DNA from: Hyphomicrobiales bacterium
Lineage (GTDB): Bacteria; Pseudomonadota; Alphaproteobacteria; Rhizobiales; CAJQND01
NCBI GenBank assembly: GCA_028285595.1
Contig: JANQOW010000025.1
Coordinates: 1-64,000, forward strand
Direction: 5' to 3'
Length of the DNA: 64,000 bases
In this document: positions 18,958-27,008 of the stretch, in pieces
Layout of the letters: each line of letters starts with the position of its first letter
Position numbering within the stretch: the first letter of the stretch is position 1
Notes under the pieces: generated by a model
What the model saw: only the letters and a program-made list of their open reading frames with translations
Told to the model about the DNA's origin: nothing
Databases searched by the model: none
Position numbers and translations under genes: made by a program

Positions 18958-19875
18958 TCATTCCATGCCGGGGATCTGCCCATCGGTGATCATCTCCCGG
19001 CAGTGGTCTTCAAACGCTTGAAGCAGGCGCGGTTTACGCTCTTGGACCAAAGTGGCCGTGCCGATCCTCATCGGCCGATGTGTGCCGGCAAGCGGAATCT
19101 GCTTTAAACTCCGGCCGTCCAAGGTCACAAGACTGCGCGGCCGCACATTGGCAAGCGTATAGCCATATCCATTGGCCACCATGGTGCGCACCACTTCTTG
19201 TTGGCGTGAACGGGCATGGATCTTCGGGGTGAGACCTTCCTGATAGAAGATCGACAAGAAATATTCCCGGCTGAAGGGCAGATCCAACAAGATCATCGGC
19301 TCACCATCCAACTCAGCCAGCCGGATCGCAGAGCGCTCGCTTAAAGGGTGATCCGCACTCACGAGAACATGGGGCGGCAAAGTGGCAAGCGGCTCAAACG
19401 CCACGCCGTCCGGCACCTGCAGGTCGTAAGTGAGCACCAGATCCAAATCCACTTTGCGGAGCTGCGCCATCAGGCTTTCATGATCACCTTCAGCCAACTG
19501 CACCTGAACGTCGGGGTGGTTTTCCTGAAAGCGGTGGCACAACTCCGGAACGATCAGAGGAGCCAGTGTGACAAAGCACCCAAGCGCCAGATGGCCACGC
19601 ACCAGGTTGGTGGCCTCGTTCGCCACATCATAGATGCTGTGGGCTTGCTGCAGCAGAGCGCGGGCCTCGCGCTGCAAGCGGTGTCCCGCAGACGTGAGTG
19701 ATAGTCCTTGCGCATGGTGGCGCACAAACAGCTGAACGCCAAGATCACGTTCCAGGTGGGAAATGGCCGACGAGATGGAGGGCTGTGAGATGTTGATGCG
19801 CTCAGAGGCAAGCTTGATGCTGCCGGTTTCCCCGGTGGCCACAAAATATTCCAGCTGCTTCAGGGTGAAGCGCAT
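18958..19875 (-). CDS. LysR-family transcriptional regulator
   Basis: This 305-residue regulator has an N-terminal winged HTH (MRFTLKQLEYFVATGETGSI, SISSAISHLERDLGVQLFVR) and an effector-binding domain from ~res 90. The ATG at 19875 gives the canonical MRFTLKQLEYF start; a GTG two codons earlier is possible. It lies 28-35 bp downstream of the HpaB-type monooxygenase gene in the same direction. It may therefore be the last gene of that degradative operon, or control it, or control the polyamine transporter genes that follow 99 bp further left. No clear operator was identified. Confidence 0.88.
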   Translation of the reverse strand: MRFTLKQLEYFVATGETGSIKLASERINISQPSISSAISHLERDLGVQLFVRHHAQGLSLTSAGHRLQREARALLQQAHSIYDVANEATNLVRGHLALGCFVTLAPLIVPELCHRFQENHPDVQVQLAEGDHESLMAQLRKVDLDLVLTYDLQVPDGVAFEPLATLPPHVLVSADHPLSERSAIRLAELDGEPMILLDLPFSREYFLSIFYQEGLTPKIHARSRQQEVVRTMVANGYGYTLANVRPRSLVTLDGRSLKQIPLAGTHRPMRIGTATLVQERKPRLLQAFEDHCREMITDGQIPGME

Positions 19876-19909
19876 GGCCACATCACTCCCTCACTCGTAT
19901 GAGCCTCGC

Positions 19910-21376
19910 CTATTGCGCCGCATCCTTCGCCTCGCCCCAGACATTCTCTGAAAGACCAGCCGCGTTATGAGCCGCATCCAGGGGGCCTTGCCAGTCAAAG
20001 GTTCGATACACCGCCGCCAGGTGGGCAAAGGGCGGAGACTGGGCGAACAATTGGAAGGTCAGACGGTGACCCGCATAATCAGAGTTCAAAAGATCGCGGG
20101 CAAAGGCCAAAAGCTTACGCCGATCATCAGATACCCAGCGCTCGTTGATGGAATAGAACTTCTCAAGCCAGGGGCCTGTCTCAGCGCCTTCAAAAGACGC
20201 AGCATCGGGGGTCACGCAAATCTGGCCGCCACACAGCTCGCGGGCTAAGTGCATCATGCGCGGCAGGTTGGTCATGGCATGCACCCGGCCCGTGAAAAGC
20301 AGGGACTGGTTCGGCATCAACAATCCGTTGGGGCTCTTCTCTGCCGTTGCAATGGCTGCTGTGAGGTGAGCATTGATGCCCTCACGCCAAACGGCCAGTT
20401 CGGCAAGCTTTTCCTGCACGGCCTGCTGGCGCTCCAGGCCGGTCTGTTTCACATTCCACAGAGCCGCGCCGATGATCATATCAGCAAACGACAGAGTGCG
20501 CTGAACGAACGGGAAAGCCGAGTAGCGATGCAGCGTCGCTCGTATGAATGTGGCGGCACGGGTGTGCTGATAAAACAGAATGTCCTCCCAGGGCACCAGC
20601 ACATCATCGAGCACCATAAGCGTGTCGATCTCGTCGAACTTCGATGACAGAGGGTAATCTGCCGCCGGCGCCCGGCCAGTGAAGCCCGTGCGGCAGATGT
20701 GCTTCACACCCGGCGCGTTCATGCGGACGATGCAGCCCAGCGCATAGTCTGAGAGCTTCGCATCGCCCCAGTTTGCAATGGTGGGTTTCAAGAAGGCCTG
20801 GTTGGAATAGGCCGCCGCCGTCTCATATTTGGCACCTCGAATGATGATGCCCTCATCGGTCTCGCGCACCACATGCACCAGCATGTCCGGATCCTGGTCC
20901 TGGGGGCGCTTGGAGCGGTCGCCCTTGGGGTCCGTGTTTGCGGAAACATGGAACGGATCGGTTTTGATGGCCAGGTGGATGTGACGCTCAATGTTCTCCG
21001 CGAAACGCTCATCGATTTCGTTGAGAATATCGGCGCCATCCCAAAGCGACCACATCTCACCGATGGTTTCGTCCCCCACCCGGGTAACAACACCGCCAAT
21101 GTCATTGCACACCAGATCGACCGCGGCACGCTTATCGGCCCAGTCCTGCGCTTCAAAAGGCAGCTTCAAGCCAATAGCGAACTTTTCACCGTCTTCTTCA
21201 TAGGTCATTTGATCGGAAGTGGCCGCGTCGTGCTGCATGTCGTAGATGCGCGCGCGCACATCCACCAAGGGCTTGAACATCGGATGGCTGGTCACATCTG
21301 CCACGCGCTCGCCGCTCATCCACACCTCGCGCCCGTCGCGCAAAGAGTCTCTGTACTCCTGTCCGGTCCTGATCAT
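19910..21376 (-). CDS. 4-hydroxyphenylacetate 3-monooxygenase-type flavoprotein (HpaB family)
   Basis: This 488-residue protein belongs to the FADH2-dependent HpaB / 4-hydroxybutyryl-CoA dehydratase superfamily. The start MIRTGQEYRDSLRDGREVW is the typical family opening, and GGAGGTGGAGCT lies directly before it. A longer TTG-initiated reading overlapping the upstream stop is less likely. Visible features include WMSGERVADVTSHPMF, an acyl-CoA-dehydrogenase-like helical core and the C-terminal SDDRRKLLAFARDLLNSDYAGHR segment. These enzymes hydroxylate phenols using FADH2 from a separate reductase; no HpaC-like reductase gene is next to it. Final gene of the OYE/hydrolase operon. Exact substrate unknown. 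Confidence 0.83.
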   Translation of the reverse strand: MIRTGQEYRDSLRDGREVWMSGERVADVTSHPMFKPLVDVRARIYDMQHDAATSDQMTYEEDGEKFAIGLKLPFEAQDWADKRAAVDLVCNDIGGVVTRVGDETIGEMWSLWDGADILNEIDERFAENIERHIHLAIKTDPFHVSANTDPKGDRSKRPQDQDPDMLVHVVRETDEGIIIRGAKYETAAAYSNQAFLKPTIANWGDAKLSDYALGCIVRMNAPGVKHICRTGFTGRAPAADYPLSSKFDEIDTLMVLDDVLVPWEDILFYQHTRAATFIRATLHRYSAFPFVQRTLSFADMIIGAALWNVKQTGLERQQAVQEKLAELAVWREGINAHLTAAIATAEKSPNGLLMPNQSLLFTGRVHAMTNLPRMMHLARELCGGQICVTPDAASFEGAETGPWLEKFYSINERWVSDDRRKLLAFARDLLNSDYAGHRLTFQLFAQSPPFAHLAAVYRTFDWQGPLDAAHNAAGLSENVWGEAKDAAQ

Positions 21377-21468
21377 AGCTCCACCTCCATCCTCGCTCTT
21401 GGATTTGAGGATAGGCGGAAGATCCGGTTTTGAAAAATATTTATTGCGTATCCGCTGGATAGGTTTGT

Positions 21469-23478
21469 TCAAACCAACCGGCGCGGCACCGTTTCGTCGA
21501 CCCAGTCTTTCTCAAACACCAGTTCATCACCCTCATAGGCCTCAATGCGGGCGCTGATATGAAAGTGGGTTGCGTCCGCCCACATTTCCTGGAAGGTCTC
21601 CGTGCGCACGGCCCAACCGTCATCGCGCGAAAGCGTTTGGGTCCAATGGGTCTTGGCGCGTGCCGAAAGAGGATCACCCAGCTCAATGGTATAGGTCTCC
21701 CGGCCCACCGAGCCCGTGGTGAGGCCATGGGTGAGGTCTTTGTCTTCGCCGAAATCATCCATGATGGTGAGGGTCAACTCAGAGCCATCCGCTGACCACT
21801 CTCTGGTGTTCTGGCCTGGCCGCTTGGTTTCAAGCGCGAGGGCCTCAGCGCTTTCGGGTGGCTGGAAAGGTGTGACGGCATCATTCAGGTCAGCCCTGAC
21901 CGGCAGATGGAGCGCGCTTCCGGCGGTATGCACGGTCAACGTGGCCGCTTCCGGCGAGGGCCAGATCAATGGCCAGTAGCATGTGGACAGAGCCAGACGC
22001 AGCCGGTGTCCCACCGGAACCCGCCAGGCGATGTCATCAAGCTGCACGCGAACACGATAGGTGCGGCCTGGCTCGAGGGCTTCGGGAGTTTCATGGCTGT
22101 CCCGGTGACACAGGTTAAGCACACCGTAGGTGATCCGAGTGACCTCGCCCGTCGGGGAGACATCGTTCAGCCGCACGATGATCTGCGCCACCGGTTTGTC
22201 CGAGGACAGCTCGAGTTCGGCAACAACAGCTCCGAAGACATCACACGGCGCCTCGGCCGGCGCGGTATCGAAACACAAGGAGCCGGCATCGTCCGCGCTT
22301 TGATCGCCAGGGAAATCCGGCCCCATCCAGATGATGCAAAACTCACCGCCCTCCCGTCCGGTTGAGAGGGGCGAGCAGATCTCCAGCTTCAGATCCTCAC
22401 CCGTTTCTTTCGATAAGACGCCAGCCCCAAGTCGGTAACTACGTATGGAGACGTTGCTCCCAGGCCAGCCATCATCGGCCACCCATCTGCCAGAGCGCTC
22501 CGTGTACATGGGCTTTGGCGGCACGCTGTCCTGCACATAAGTGCGCATGGCCGGATCAGTGTCGACGCCGGTCTCCTCCCCCTTCAGCCAATGGTCCCAC
22601 CAGCGCAAGGCCTCCTGCAAGAAGCCGATACGCGGTTCCGGGATGGCAAAGTGAGGATACTTGTGAACCCATGGGCCTATGATGCCTTTGACGGGCGAGG
22701 ACAGCCCGTTCACCAGACGGGGCACGGCGTTCGAGTATGCATCGCCCCACCCGCCAACGGCGAGCACGGCCGCCTTCACGCGTGAGAAGTCTTCACAGAT
22801 CGAGCCGTGCTTCCAATACTCATCACGCCAGGGGTGTCCGAGCCAAACATGTGCCAACAGGGGGTTGTTGTCCAAACGCTCCAGCCAGTTGTCACGCCAG
22901 TGAGTGCCATAAAGGACGGGATCGGCCGGACGCGATGAATAGGAGAGCATCGTGGCGGCCCAGCCCAGATTTTCGTTTAAGATACAGCCGCCTTTGTAGT
23001 GGATGTCATCGGCAAACCGGTCGTCTGTGGAGCACAGCGTGACCACGGCCTTAAGCGCTTCTGGCTGATGGAACGCCACCTGCAAGCCGTTGAACCCGCC
23101 CCAAGAGATGCCAATCATGCCCACAGCACCGCTACACCAAGGCTGGGCGGCAATCCAATCGATCAACGCGAGACAATCCTCCTGCTCTTGGGCGGAGTAC
23201 TCATCGCTCATCAGACCGTCCGACTCCCCATTGCCCCGCATATCCACGCGCAGGCAGGCGTAGCCGTAGCCCGCAAAATAAGGATGGGTCAGTTGATCGC
23301 GCACGGCCGTGCCGTCGCGCTTGCGGTACGGCAGGTATTCCAAGATGGCCGGTACAGGGCGGTCGTCAGCGTCCTCGGGCATCCAGACGCGCGCCGCCAA
23401 GCGGCAGCCGTCTGGAAGCGTGATCCATAGGTTCTCGGTTTCCTTGACCGGGCGCGGAAAATTTCTAATCACCGCCAT
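21469..23478 (-). CDS. CocE/NonD-family serine hydrolase
   Basis: This 669-residue hydrolase is of the X-Pro dipeptidyl-peptidase S15 / cocaine esterase type. The alpha/beta-hydrolase core has the nucleophile elbow GISWGGFNG (Ser125) with the oxyanion tyrosines upstream in LEYLPYRKRD. A helical insert follows, and the catalytic histidine is probably in GPWVHKYPHF. The C-terminal half (from ~res 360) is the jelly-roll XPDC domain, e.g. RTYRVRVQLDDIAWRVPVGHRLRLALST. The ATG lies inside the 3' end of the upstream esterase gene (14-bp overlap). No signal peptide is seen, so it is probably cytoplasmic. It may cleave an ester or amide in the pathway served by this operon. Confidence 0.86.
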   Translation of the reverse strand: MAVIRNFPRPVKETENLWITLPDGCRLAARVWMPEDADDRPVPAILEYLPYRKRDGTAVRDQLTHPYFAGYGYACLRVDMRGNGESDGLMSDEYSAQEQEDCLALIDWIAAQPWCSGAVGMIGISWGGFNGLQVAFHQPEALKAVVTLCSTDDRFADDIHYKGGCILNENLGWAATMLSYSSRPADPVLYGTHWRDNWLERLDNNPLLAHVWLGHPWRDEYWKHGSICEDFSRVKAAVLAVGGWGDAYSNAVPRLVNGLSSPVKGIIGPWVHKYPHFAIPEPRIGFLQEALRWWDHWLKGEETGVDTDPAMRTYVQDSVPPKPMYTERSGRWVADDGWPGSNVSIRSYRLGAGVLSKETGEDLKLEICSPLSTGREGGEFCIIWMGPDFPGDQSADDAGSLCFDTAPAEAPCDVFGAVVAELELSSDKPVAQIIVRLNDVSPTGEVTRITYGVLNLCHRDSHETPEALEPGRTYRVRVQLDDIAWRVPVGHRLRLALSTCYWPLIWPSPEAATLTVHTAGSALHLPVRADLNDAVTPFQPPESAEALALETKRPGQNTREWSADGSELTLTIMDDFGEDKDLTHGLTTGSVGRETYTIELGDPLSARAKTHWTQTLSRDDGWAVRTETFQEMWADATHFHISARIEAYEGDELVFEKDWVDETVPRRLV

Positions 23479-24385
23479 GACAGAAATCCTTCACGGCCCG
23501 GCAAATGGCCGCGAAACTCTCCCCGGCAGGTTCACTCATATGGCGCGCGCGAAGATAGCCGTGGATCAATTCAGGCTCTGTTCTAACCTGTGCGTTCACT
23601 CCCGCCGCATTGAGCACCTCAGCGTAACGGATCGAGTCATCCAGCAGTGGGTCCAGCTCGGCCGCCACGATGAAGGCCGGCGCCAGTCCTGAAAAGTCCG
23701 TCTCCAACAAGGGGCGCGCCAGCTTGTTGTCCCAATTGGGATTGGGACGTTTGCCAAAGTAGACCTCACTGTAAAACTTTACATCTTCAGTGGTCAGTCC
23801 CGGCGCATTCGCCATCGTGTCATAAGAGCCGCCCTCTGGTTCGCCGCCATATGCGCCGTAAATCAGCACTTGGCCCGCCACGGTCCCAACACCTTCATCA
23901 CGCGCCTTGATGGCAATTGCCGCGGACAGTTTTGCGCCCGCACTGTCACCGGCCAGGACGATCCGGCCGGCGCGTGCCGCCGCCCACTCGTATACAGCCC
24001 AGCAATCATCCACCGCGGCAGGGAACAGATGCTCCGGCGCCAACCGGTAGTCGACGGCCACAAGCTGGCAGCCGGCAAACGCGACGATCTCCGCGCAGAT
24101 ATCGTCGTGGCTGTCTAAGCCGCCCACAACAAAACCGCCGCCATGGGCATAGACGATCATCACATCAGGCAAGGCGTTGCTTGGGGTATAGTGCCGGACG
24201 GGGATCCCGGAGATCTCCAAATCTTCCGCGCTCACGCCTTCCGGATAAGGTTTGAGAAAATGGGCGCACAGCGCATCATAGCAAGAGCGCTGCTCAGCAA
24301 TGGTCATCATGACCGCGTCGGGTGGGTAGAAACGTTCCGTTTCCGCAACAAACGCCTTTAATCCCGGATCCTTCAACTCGCTCAT
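23465..24385 (-). CDS. Alpha/beta hydrolase (HSL-family esterase)
   Basis: This 306-residue esterase is of the hormone-sensitive-lipase / acetyl-esterase type. The oxyanion motif HGGGFVVGG (~res 83) and nucleophile motif GDSAGAKLS (~152) are intact. The Asp and His of the triad are expected in AELDPLLDDS and ELIHGYLR. The ATG at 24385 overlaps the stop of the preceding gene (ATGA) with AAGGGG upstream; a TTG two codons earlier is rejected. The gene is coupled to neighbours on both sides (14 bp with the CocE gene), arguing for a shared pathway. Substrate unknown. Confidence 0.86.
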   Translation of the reverse strand: MSELKDPGLKAFVAETERFYPPDAVMMTIAEQRSCYDALCAHFLKPYPEGVSAEDLEISGIPVRHYTPSNALPDVMIVYAHGGGFVVGGLDSHDDICAEIVAFAGCQLVAVDYRLAPEHLFPAAVDDCWAVYEWAAARAGRIVLAGDSAGAKLSAAIAIKARDEGVGTVAGQVLIYGAYGGEPEGGSYDTMANAPGLTTEDVKFYSEVYFGKRPNPNWDNKLARPLLETDFSGLAPAFIVAAELDPLLDDSIRYAEVLNAAGVNAQVRTEPELIHGYLRARHMSEPAGESFAAICRAVKDFCHGGD

Positions 24386-24840
24386 GAGCAATCCCCTTTA
24401 GAGCCCAGGTTAAGGCTGGCATTTGCAGCGAACCTCCCTGAGGATGGATCAAACACAAAGTACTGGTAGGGAACATTGGCCCCATCCGGCAGACATTCCA
24501 TGACCGCCAGGTCCTGAACCCCGTCAGAATTGAAATCCATAAAAAGGACGCCAACGGTCTCAAGATCAATCACCGGCTTGACTTTGAGCTTGATGGTTTG
24601 GTCAGGCAAGGCACCGTCATCAAAACCCAGCCGGATGTTCGTCACTCGGTTGGGCGCAGTGCCGTGCAGCTCGATTGTTATCGTGCCGCCAGGTCCGCTG
24701 AAGGGGCCGGTGCAGCGTGCAAGCATGCCAGGTGTTGGCGGAGCATAGACCGAGCAGCTCAGATCGTTTGCAGCAAACGCCCCCCAAGCGGCGGACGATG
24801 CGTCCATAAGCACAATGAACGCCAGCAGAAGGCCCCGCAT
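24382..24840 (-). CDS. Small secreted protein of unknown function with a VCBS/FG-GAP-like motif
   Basis: I do not recognise this as a named family. The 152-residue product starts MRGLLLAFIVLMDASSAAWG, a clear export signal; the ATG overlaps the stop of the OYE gene (TAATG) and the gene's own stop overlaps the next start (ATGA). The mature part has three or four cysteines (LSCSVY, LARCTG, MECLPDG, KGDCS). The segment FMDFNSDGVQDLAVM resembles a calcium-binding FG-GAP/VCBS repeat. Tight coupling on both sides shows it belongs to the operon. A periplasmic or lipid-free exported partner of the enzymes is a guess. Confidence 0.65.
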   Translation of the reverse strand: MRGLLLAFIVLMDASSAAWGAFAANDLSCSVYAPPTPGMLARCTGPFSGPGGTITIELHGTAPNRVTNIRLGFDDGALPDQTIKLKVKPVIDLETVGVLFMDFNSDGVQDLAVMECLPDGANVPYQYFVFDPSSGRFAANASLNLGSKGDCS

Positions 24841-25979
24841 TACAGACCCAGTTTTTTCAAGCTGTGGGCTCGGCGCTGCAGCCACCATTGATACTGCACT
24901 GGCCAGTCCGCATAGTTTTCATCAACGCCCATCGCTTGACGCGCATGGAGAGCCCAGAACGGGTTTTGCAGAGCTTCGCGCGCAATGGCGATGAGGTCTG
25001 CTGAACCCGACTGCAGCACCTCTTCTGCCTGTGGGCCATCCAAAATGAGGCCAACAGCTTGGGTCAGCATGTTCGCTTCGCGTTTCACCTGCTCGGCAAA
25101 CGCCACCTGGAAGCCAAGGCCGCGAGCCACATTGGCGTTGGTCGCGCCTTTCGGGCTGTGTCCGCCGGAAGAACAATCGATCACATCCACACCCTCAGCC
25201 TTCAAGCACGTGGCGAGCTCAACCGTATCGCTCATGTCCCAGCCGCCCTCGAACCCATCCACGCTGGAGGTTCTGAAGAACAGAGGCTTATGCGCCGGCC
25301 AAACCGCCCGCACTGCCCGGGCGGTGTCCAGGGCAAATCGCACCCGGTTGTCGAACGATCCGCCATATTCATCCGTCCTGTGGTTTGAAAGGGGGGACAG
25401 GAACTGGTGCAACAAATAGCCATGAGCCCCGTGGATCTCTACAACATCGAAGCCGGCCGCATCGGCACGTGCGGCAGCATCGGCAAAGGCCCGCGTAATA
25501 TCGGCGATCTCGCCCGCTTCCAAGGCATCGGGCATTAACCAGCCTTCGGTCACCGGCTCAGGGGAGGCAGAGACAATGCGCCAAGGCCGCTCTCCGCGGG
25601 CACTATCGGTTTCATCAGGAGGGCCGTTTCCATGCCAGGGCCGCTGCATGGCGGCCTTGCGGCCGGCATGGGCGATCTGAATGCCCGCTTTGGCCCCTTC
25701 GGCGTGCAGGAACCTGACAATCCTCGCCCAGCCCTCAGCCTGCTCACCGCTCCAGATGCCTGTATCCCCATGGGTAATCCGCCCTTCGGGAACCACCGCG
25801 CTGGCTTCAGTGAAGACCAGACCCGCACCGCCCATGGCGAACTTGGCCAGATGCGCGAAATGCCAATCATCGGGCATTCCGTCGCGGGCGGAGTACTGAC
25901 ACATTGGGGAGATTACGACCCGGTTGCGCAGGGTGATCTCGCGCAAACTGATCGGAGAAAAGAGAAGGGGCATCGACAT
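24840..25979 (-). CDS. Old yellow enzyme family NADPH:flavin oxidoreductase (YqjM-like)
   Basis: This 379-residue FMN oxidoreductase reduces activated C=C bonds with NAD(P)H. Features of the YqjM (thermophilic-like) class are the redox cysteine in VVISPMCQYSARDG (~res 27), the active-site pair in QIAHAGRKA, the phosphate-binding C-terminal half (from ~300) and IHGAHGYLLHQFLSPLSNHRTDEYGGS (~185-211). AGGGA precedes the ATG by 6 nt. It is the first gene of the operon ending with the HpaB-type gene, 67 bp after gcrA in the same direction. Function in xenobiotic or aromatic/terpenoid breakdown is plausible. Confidence 0.88.
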   Translation of the reverse strand: MSMPLLFSPISLREITLRNRVVISPMCQYSARDGMPDDWHFAHLAKFAMGGAGLVFTEASAVVPEGRITHGDTGIWSGEQAEGWARIVRFLHAEGAKAGIQIAHAGRKAAMQRPWHGNGPPDETDSARGERPWRIVSASPEPVTEGWLMPDALEAGEIADITRAFADAAARADAAGFDVVEIHGAHGYLLHQFLSPLSNHRTDEYGGSFDNRVRFALDTARAVRAVWPAHKPLFFRTSSVDGFEGGWDMSDTVELATCLKAEGVDVIDCSSGGHSPKGATNANVARGLGFQVAFAEQVKREANMLTQAVGLILDGPQAEEVLQSGSADLIAIAREALQNPFWALHARQAMGVDENYADWPVQYQWWLQRRAHSLKKLGL

Positions 25980-26046
25980 GCCCCTTCCCTAGATCAAGTT
26001 CGACAACTCCCGCAACACTGAAAGTTCAGGAGATCAAAAGGCTGTC

Positions 26047-26568
26047 CTAGCCCCGCCCGCCTGCAACCTGCCGACGCCGGCGGTCTTGCGCCGGTTGATA
26101 AGCCATCTTCACATGATGCTCACAATAGGGGTGGCCAGCCTTTGGCGCAGCTCCGCAAAAGCAAAACCCTTCAGTGCCCGGGTCACCAATGGGCCACCGG
26201 CAAGTCTTGTCTGAAAGCTGCAAGATGTTGCACCGGTCGCCGGTATGCGGAAGCTCAACTTCGCGCAAGGGCGCCGGTTCCGCCTCGATAATTGGATCGA
26301 TATCAATATCTGCATCGACCTTGAGGGCCGTCGCGCCCGAAGAACGGAATGAACTGATCTTCGAGGGGTGGCTCGGCTCGCGCGTGCGGCGCGGCTTCGG
26401 CCTTGGTGTGCGCGAAGGTGTGGCGCGACCGGAGAGTCCGAGCCTGTGCACCTTGCCGATCACCGCATTTCTTGTCACGCCGCCAAGCCGAGCTGCAATT
26501 TGACTTGCGCTCAGCCCTTCGGCCCACAATTTCTTAAGCACTTCAACCCGATCGTCTGTCCAGGCCAT
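26047..26568 (-). CDS. gcrA: GcrA cell-cycle regulator
   Basis: GcrA is an alphaproteobacterial regulator that binds sigma-70 RNA polymerase and activates promoters bearing GANTC sites methylated by CcrM. The 173-residue protein has the diagnostic N-terminus MAWTDDRVEVLKKLWAEGLS and a helix-turn-helix ASQIAARLGGVTRNAVIGKVHRLG. A basic Pro/Arg linker (~50-75) leads to the C-terminal sigma-interaction domain, which holds Cys/His-rich CRWPIGDPGTEGFCFCG and YCEHHVKMAYQP. GGAGGGA lies 7 nt before the ATG. Three GANTC sites sit within 95 bp upstream. Confidence 0.95.
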   Translation of the reverse strand: MAWTDDRVEVLKKLWAEGLSASQIAARLGGVTRNAVIGKVHRLGLSGRATPSRTPRPKPRRTREPSHPSKISSFRSSGATALKVDADIDIDPIIEAEPAPLREVELPHTGDRCNILQLSDKTCRWPIGDPGTEGFCFCGAAPKAGHPYCEHHVKMAYQPAQDRRRRQVAGGRG

Positions 26569-26611
26569 TCTAATCCCTCCATCCGCATCTATATGCGTGC
26601 CCGCTCTTCAA

Positions 26612-26662
26612 GACTCCTTTCTCGACCTCTGAGTCACCCCTGACCAGAGCCGAGTTGGATTC
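26612..26662 (-). promoter_or_regulatory. Cluster of GANTC (CcrM) sites upstream of gcrA
   Basis: GACTC at 26612, GAGTC at 26631 and GATTC at 26658 lie 44-95 bp upstream of the gcrA start. Two more, GACTC at 26837 and GACTC at 26862, lie further into the same 440-bp gap, so five occur within about 255 bp. By chance about one per 256 bp is expected at even base composition. GANTC is methylated by CcrM in alphaproteobacteria, and methylated GANTC near -10/-35 marks GcrA targets. Methylation-sensitive control of gcrA itself, or of argD, is the inferred meaning. Confidence 0.5.
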
Positions 26663-26812
26663 TAAGATACTTGAGAACGCTACATGTCGTAGCCAACTGG
26701 CGGCGACAATACTATATAGGCCACAAAAATCGCAATCATCCGCAAACAGGTTTCTTGCGTTTTCCCCAGGAATGCGGCTGATGCGCTTGGTTTTCCACAC
26801 CCAGGAACGTGG

Positions 26813-26827
26813 TTAACTTTAGGTTAA
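26813..26827. promoter_or_regulatory. Perfect CtrA-type box TTAA-N7-TTAA
   Basis: The sequence TTAACTTTAGGTTAA is a perfect full CtrA consensus (two TTAA half-sites spaced by 7 nt), followed by C as in many Caulobacter sites. It lies between gcrA (245 bp from its start) and argD (182 bp from its start). Cross-regulation of gcrA by CtrA is known in Caulobacter. The distance favours a distal site for gcrA or an upstream promoter on the argD side. The motif is seen directly; binding is inference. Confidence 0.5.
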
Positions 26828-26901
26828 CAGCCCCCTGACTCGAGGGGCCATGTGGCGGTTTGACTCAGGTGTCGATCTGCATATCCCAGAAGCGGCATAC
26901 A

Positions 26902-26931
26902 TTGACCGTGGGGGCAGAAAAGGTGTAGGTT
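26902..26931 (+). promoter_or_regulatory. Candidate sigma-70 promoter for argD
   Basis: TTGACC at 26902 matches the -35 consensus in five of six bases. Seventeen to eighteen bases later GTAGGT/TAGGTT is a weak -10 match. Transcription would start near 26938, just before the GC-rich hairpin at 26945. A GANTC site lies 36-40 bp upstream of the -35. The assignment depends on the -35 match and position only. Confidence 0.35.
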
Positions 26932-26944
26932 CCGCCCTTCGAAC

Positions 26945-26975
26945 GCCGCCTACCAGGCGGCATTTTCATTTGTTT
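26945..26975 (+). promoter_or_regulatory. GC hairpin with T-rich tail in the argD leader (possible attenuator)
   Basis: A perfect 6-bp stem GCCGCC/GGCGGC with the 5-nt loop TACCA is followed by ATTTTCATTTGTTT. This resembles an intrinsic terminator placed 34 bp before the argD start codon and after a possible promoter. It could end transcripts early (attenuation), or terminate a short upstream RNA. No leader peptide rich in arginine codons was found, and no known riboswitch was recognised. Confidence 0.4.
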
Positions 26976-27008
26976 AGAAGGCCCTTAGAGACGAGGAGGG
27001 TGCCCGCC

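Noticed and set aside
26570..26929. Small protein gene (e.g. 76 codons on the minus strand, or an N-terminal extension of argD on the plus strand)
   Set aside because: They run through the CtrA box, GANTC sites and promoter/hairpin, have no motifs, and the argD ATG with GAGGAGGG is clearly the better start.
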